Shown here one piece after another: positions 60,504 to 64,000 of a DNA stretch of 64,000 bases. The stretch spans positions 62,001 through 126,000 of the forward strand of contig CAAGPV010000071.1 of assembly GCA_900771975.1 (NCBI GenBank), in the 5' to 3' direction. Numbering within the stretch: position 1 is the stretch's first letter; each line of letters begins with the position of its first letter. The position numbers were made by a program, and so were the translations under genes. The notes below the pieces were generated by a model that ran no database searches, was not told the origin of the DNA, and saw only the letters and a list, made by a program, of their open reading frames with translations. Source of the DNA: an uncultured Prevotella sp. Its GTDB lineage: Bacteria; Bacteroidota; Bacteroidia; Bacteroidales; Bacteroidaceae.

Positions 60504-61196
60504 ATGAAAAAAGTATTTCTTGTAATAAGATGGGTGCTGGCCCTGTTGTTTGCTTCGTCTATACTTGTCGTGATAGCCTATCGCTTCATTCCAGTCGTTG
60601 CAACGCCCTTGATGTTCTCCCGTTGCTTTGAGCAAATAGGGAAGGGTGAAAGTGTGAAATTGCATCACACTTGGGTTTCTCTTGACAAGATGTCCCCTTC
60701 AATGCCAGTTGCGGTAATAGCCAGTGAAGACCAACGCTTCCTGTCTCATCATGGCTTTGATTATCAGGCAATTGAAACAGCTGCCAAAGAACATATAGAA
60801 GAAGGGAAAAGATTGCGTGGAGGAAGTACTATCTCGCAACAAACGGCAAAAAACGTATTTTTATGGCAAGGACGTTCTTGGGTTAGGAAAGGGCTTGAAG
60901 CTTATTTTACGTTTATGATAGAACTCTTTTGGAGTAAGCAAAGAATAATGGAAGTTTATTTAAATTCCATAGAAATGGGTGATGGAATTTATGGAGTTGA
61001 GGCAGTAGCAGAGCAACATTTCAATAAAACGGCAAGCGATTTGTCACGTTCAGACTGTGCTCTGATTGCAGCTACATTACCCAACCCGCGAAAATATTCT
61101 TCTCAAGATCCGGATGCCTATATGAGAAAACGGCAAAGATGGATAGAGCATCAAATGAAAAATGTTCCACCATTTATGACAGAACATGGACAATAA
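60504..61196 (+). CDS. mtgA: Monofunctional peptidoglycan glycosyltransferase
   Basis: I start at the ATG at 60504, not an upstream TTG that lies inside the terminator. The product of 230 residues has one N-terminal helix (VFLVIRWVLALLFASSILVV) and a GT51 domain: ASEDQRFLSHHGFD with the catalytic Glu, RGGSTISQQTAKNVFLWQGR, and EVYLNSIEMGDGIYGVEAVA. It polymerises lipid II into glycan chains. Its last 11 bp overlap the helicase start. Confidence 0.95.
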   Translation: MKKVFLVIRWVLALLFASSILVVIAYRFIPVVATPLMFSRCFEQIGKGESVKLHHTWVSLDKMSPSMPVAVIASEDQRFLSHHGFDYQAIETAAKEHIEEGKRLRGGSTISQQTAKNVFLWQGRSWVRKGLEAYFTFMIELFWSKQRIMEVYLNSIEMGDGIYGVEAVAEQHFNKTASDLSRSDCALIAATLPNPRKYSSQDPDAYMRKRQRWIEHQMKNVPPFMTEHGQ

Positions 61197-63528
61197 GACA
61201 GATAAGCAACTCTCTTTTTTGAACGAATTGAATACGTCTCAAAGAGAGGCTGTAGAATATTGTGACGGCCCTTCGTTGATTGTAGCAGGAGCTGGCTCGG
61301 GGAAAACGCGTGTTTTGACCTATAAAATAGCGTATTTATTGGAAAGGCAGATGAACCCATGGAATATCTTAGCCCTGACATTTACCAATAAAGCTGCAAA
61401 AGAGATGCGAGAACGAATAAGTGCATTGGTCGGGATAGACTCTGCAAGGCGAATACAAATGGGTACTTTCCATAGTGTGTTTGCACGCATCTTGCGTATG
61501 GAAGCTTCAGCTATAGGTTATCAATCAAATTTCACCATTTACGATGAAGCTGATAGCCGCTCGCTTGTTAAGCGAATCATCAAAGAGCAAGGGCTGGATG
61601 AAAAGCAATACAAGCCTGCAAGAGTTCACGATATAATTTCTCGTGCAAAAAATGCTTTGATTACAGCTGAAGAATATGGAAGGACAAGGGATTTCACGGA
61701 AAGGGACAAAAATCAAAAAATGCCGTCGGTGTTTTCTATTTATAGCTCATATGAAGCTCATTGCAAGCAAGCCAATGCAATGGACTTTGACGATTTGTTG
61801 ATGAATACTTATGTGTTGTTTCATTCTCACAAAGAAATACGAGACAAATATGCAGAGCGTTTTCATTACATATTAATAGATGAGTATCAAGACACGAACT
61901 CGGTCCAACAAGCTGTAATTTTACAATTGGTCACAGAGAAAAATCGGGTCTGCGCCGTCGGTGATGACTACCAGAGCATCTATTCGTTTCGTGGAGCTAA
62001 CATTAATAACATTTTAGATTTTCAGCAAAAATTCAAAGGGACAAAAGTTTTTAAACTGGAGAGAAATTACAGAAGTACCCAATTGATAGTGCAGGCAGCA
62101 AATTCCTTGATGAAGAAAAACCGGCGTCAAATACCGAAAGAAGTCTATAGCGAGGGAGAACGGGGAGAATGCCTCGTTTACCAACCTTCGTATAGTGACA
62201 GAGAGGAAGCCGCAATCGTTGCACAGAACATTGAGCGTATCAAAAGAACAGAAAAGTGTAGCTTTAAAGATTTTGCCATATTGTATAGAACAAATGCACA
62301 GAGCAGAAGCTTTGAAGACGCTTTGCGCAAAGAAAGTATACCCTATGCAATAGTGGGTGGGTTGGGCTTTTATCAAAGGAAAGAAATAAAAGACATATTG
62401 GCTTATTTCCGCTTGGTTGTCAATCCCGATGATGAAGAAGCGTTTGTGAGAATAGTCAACTATCCAAAACGGGGAATCGGAAATGCGACAATTCAAAATA
62501 TATTGAATGCTGCAAAATCGAATCAAACAAGTTTGTGGAATATAATATCTTCTCCTTACACCAATAATAGTCCTATATCGAAGGTTACCTATACAAAACT
62601 GCAACCTTTTTGCCAAATGATAGAAGGATTTCGACAACATGTCACAGAAGAAAATGCTTTTCAGTTAGGAAAAGAAATTATAAAAGTTTCAGGCATTGCT
62701 ACAGACATCTATTCGAGTAAGGAACCGGAATATCTTTCCAAACAAGAAAATTTGGAGGAATTTTTGAATGGTATTCAGTCTTTTGTTTCAGATGCGCAAG
62801 AAGAAGGAAGGGAAGAAAGAGCACATTTGACAGATTATCTGCAAGAGGTTGCCTTGGCTTCTGATACAGACAAACAGTCTGTTTCTGACGATAGTGTCAT
62901 CATGATGACGATACATGCAGCAAAAGGTTTGGAATTTCCAACGGTTTTTGTTGTAGGCTTGGAAGAAAATATTTTTCCGAGTCAAATGGCGAACGAGTCA
63001 AGGTCACAATTGGAGGAAGAACGCCGCCTTCTCTATGTGGCGATTACGCGAGCCGAAAAGCATTGCTTTCTTACTAATGCAAAAAACCGTTTCAGATATG
63101 GGCAAATCCAAAGTAATGCTCCAAGTCGCTTTTTATCGGATATTGACCCGGTTTACCTTAATAATAAAGGTGGTGCTGGCTTGGCTTCTACATTTGCAAC
63201 TATTTCCAGAGAACCGATGTTCTCTAAAATAAAAAATGACGATGTGGCATCCATTTATAATAATAAGCCGACATTTAAGAATATCCCTCATAAGCACTTA
63301 GTGAGAATGGATATAGCCTTGAGTAGTTCTAATAGCTTATCGTCAGAAAAGGTGGAGCAAATAGGAAAACTGAGTGTAGGAACAATAATAGAGCATCAAC
63401 GCTTTGGTGTTGGGGAAATCCTTGGTATGGAAGGCGAAGGGGAAAACACTAAAGCAACCGTAAAATTCCAGCATACTGGTACGAAACAACTACTGTTGAA
63501 ATTTGCAAAGTTTAAAATAATAGGCTGA
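61186..63528 (+). CDS. UvrD/PcrA-type 3'-5' DNA helicase
   Basis: The 780-residue superfamily 1 helicase has motif I VAGAGSGKTRVL (Walker A 34-41), Ia ALTFTNKAAKEMRER, II LIDEYQDTN, III VGDDYQSIYSFRGA, IV FKLERNYRST, V MMTIHAAKGLEFP, and VI LYVAITRAEKHCFL. The C-terminal tail (RFGVGEILGMEGEGENTKAT) is the PcrA-type RNA-polymerase-binding end. It unwinds DNA in repair and replication restart. The overlap with mtgA suggests cotranscription. Confidence 0.95.
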   Translation: MDNKTDKQLSFLNELNTSQREAVEYCDGPSLIVAGAGSGKTRVLTYKIAYLLERQMNPWNILALTFTNKAAKEMRERISALVGIDSARRIQMGTFHSVFARILRMEASAIGYQSNFTIYDEADSRSLVKRIIKEQGLDEKQYKPARVHDIISRAKNALITAEEYGRTRDFTERDKNQKMPSVFSIYSSYEAHCKQANAMDFDDLLMNTYVLFHSHKEIRDKYAERFHYILIDEYQDTNSVQQAVILQLVTEKNRVCAVGDDYQSIYSFRGANINNILDFQQKFKGTKVFKLERNYRSTQLIVQAANSLMKKNRRQIPKEVYSEGERGECLVYQPSYSDREEAAIVAQNIERIKRTEKCSFKDFAILYRTNAQSRSFEDALRKESIPYAIVGGLGFYQRKEIKDILAYFRLVVNPDDEEAFVRIVNYPKRGIGNATIQNILNAAKSNQTSLWNIISSPYTNNSPISKVTYTKLQPFCQMIEGFRQHVTEENAFQLGKEIIKVSGIATDIYSSKEPEYLSKQENLEEFLNGIQSFVSDAQEEGREERAHLTDYLQEVALASDTDKQSVSDDSVIMMTIHAAKGLEFPTVFVVGLEENIFPSQMANESRSQLEEERRLLYVAITRAEKHCFLTNAKNRFRYGQIQSNAPSRFLSDIDPVYLNNKGGAGLASTFATISREPMFSKIKNDDVASIYNNKPTFKNIPHKHLVRMDIALSSSNSLSSEKVEQIGKLSVGTIIEHQRFGVGEILGMEGEGENTKATVKFQHTGTKQLLLKFAKFKIIG

Positions 63529-63554
63529 CACCTTAGGAAAAGTATCAGCCTATT
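63519..63554. terminator. Hairpin at the 3' end of the helicase gene
   Basis: AATAGGCTGA (63519-63528) and TCAGCCTATT (63545-63554) form a 10-bp stem that includes the helicase stop codon. There is no long U-run, so it may be a weak terminator shared by the convergent genes. Confidence 0.55.
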
Positions 63555-63602
63555 GTCCTTGAAGTTATAATGTGTTTAGAGGTGTTCTGTGCCAAATAAA
63601 GT

Positions 63603-64000
63603 TTATTTGGTGATGCGGAACCAATCAATGTCGAGCCATCCCCTATTATCTTTGTTAGGAGGAGCTACTGCTACCAAGCCGATTTTTGCCCCAATCCATT
63701 TCCCTTCTTTCATTGTAAACTCCTTGCCGATGAATTTGAATTTCTTCCCATCAAGACTGTATGCGAATTTTACGGTTCCATTACCAACTATCATTCGCAT
63801 ATAAAGATTTTCGTGAATGCCTGGTTGATAGTCTATTTTATCTACTGAACTCGGTTTTAGCGTTGCAAGGGTGGTAAACGTTTCTTTCCCATTTTTGTCA
63901 GCGTTTTTACATAAAACTTGCTGCAATAAGAATTCGTTGCCCACGCGTCTGACAACCAAACCGCTATAGTCTAATCCCATCATGAGCATTCCTCCATATT
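63603..64000 (-). CDS. C-terminal part of a GH43-like glycoside hydrolase (5' part outside window)
   Basis: 132 codons are visible; the gene enters from the right edge. The sequence (MMGLDYSGLVVRRVGNEFL, MRMIVGNGTVKFAYSLDGKK, WIGAKIGLVAVAP, RGWLDIDWFRITK) matches the C-terminal beta-sandwich of GH43 beta-xylosidase/arabinofuranosidase enzymes. That domain shapes the active-site pocket. The catalytic domain is not in the window, so activity cannot be judged. Related GH43-like or DUF1349 proteins cannot be excluded. Confidence 0.7.
   Translation of the reverse strand, partial: YGGMLMMGLDYSGLVVRRVGNEFLLQQVLCKNADKNGKETFTTLATLKPSSVDKIDYQPGIHENLYMRMIVGNGTVKFAYSLDGKKFKFIGKEFTMKEGKWIGAKIGLVAVAPPNKDNRGWLDIDWFRITK

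Noticed and set aside
1..64000. CRISPR array or cas genes
   Set aside because: No regularly spaced direct repeats and no Cas-like protein were seen.

Overview
The window looks like a chromosome segment of a Bacteroidales bacterium, most likely a Prevotella-like member of Prevotellaceae. Supporting signs are the Bacteroidetes -7 promoter word TAnnTTTG in front of most operons, a split glycine decarboxylase, a LytTR two-component system next to a MacAB-TolC exporter, a protein with a type IX secretion C-terminal domain, archaeal/eukaryote-type ProS, a long-tailed S16, and GH2/GH36/GH43 glycan-degradation genes. I found no insertion sequence, integrase, rRNA or CRISPR array.

Region 1 (1-12382, minus strand) is accessory DNA. 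A surface-polysaccharide locus (F420-hydrogenase beta-like protein, Wzx-type flippase, rfbC, a 3' remnant of manC) is interrupted by two defence-like modules. One is SIR2 + HerA + an Mrr-like nuclease gene. The other is a tight four-gene cassette: TIGR04255-like protein, 72-aa acidic protein, ComEC-like metallo-beta-lactamase-fold protein, and a GHKL ATPase with a C-terminal PD-(D/E)XK-like domain. I cannot match the second cassette to any named system; it is the best candidate here for something undescribed. All these genes run the same way with overlaps or gaps of a few bases. Upstream lie broken gene pieces, including a second copy of a flippase 5' end. The region is closed by tRNA-Cys(GCA) and its strong terminator.

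Region 2 (12400-34150) is mostly core: a small Cys-rich membrane protein, DedA, GlnS, MltG, a phosphoglycolate phosphatase-like HAD enzyme, a six-gene efflux/two-component operon (TolC, MacA, MacB ATPase, MacB permease, LytS-like kinase, LytTR regulator), riboflavin synthase with a roughly 240-nt leader, a wrecked GH36-like gene, the complete glycine cleavage operon with its own lipoate ligase and lipoamide dehydrogenase, and leuB with a TPR lipidation-free secreted protein.

Region 3 (34200-64000) holds an FAD-dependent dehydrogenase, a GH2 enzyme, PheT, YebC, a TSCPD protein, LepA, a Crp/Fnr regulator, SmpB with a DMP19 protein, UvrA, a T9SS-sorted protein, a LysM/periplasmic-binding protein with an outer-membrane barrel and a POT transporter, a Sua5-ClC-acyloxyacyl hydrolase-like operon, S16, ProS, an OmpA-like lipoprotein, MtgA, a PcrA/UvrD helicase and the 3' end of a GH43-like enzyme.

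Two small non-coding signals deserve attention: a promoter-to-terminator unit of about 90 nt that encodes no protein (15340-15441), and a 45-bp repeat found in two intergenic regions. All calls were made by eye from the sequence and its translations; no database search was run.
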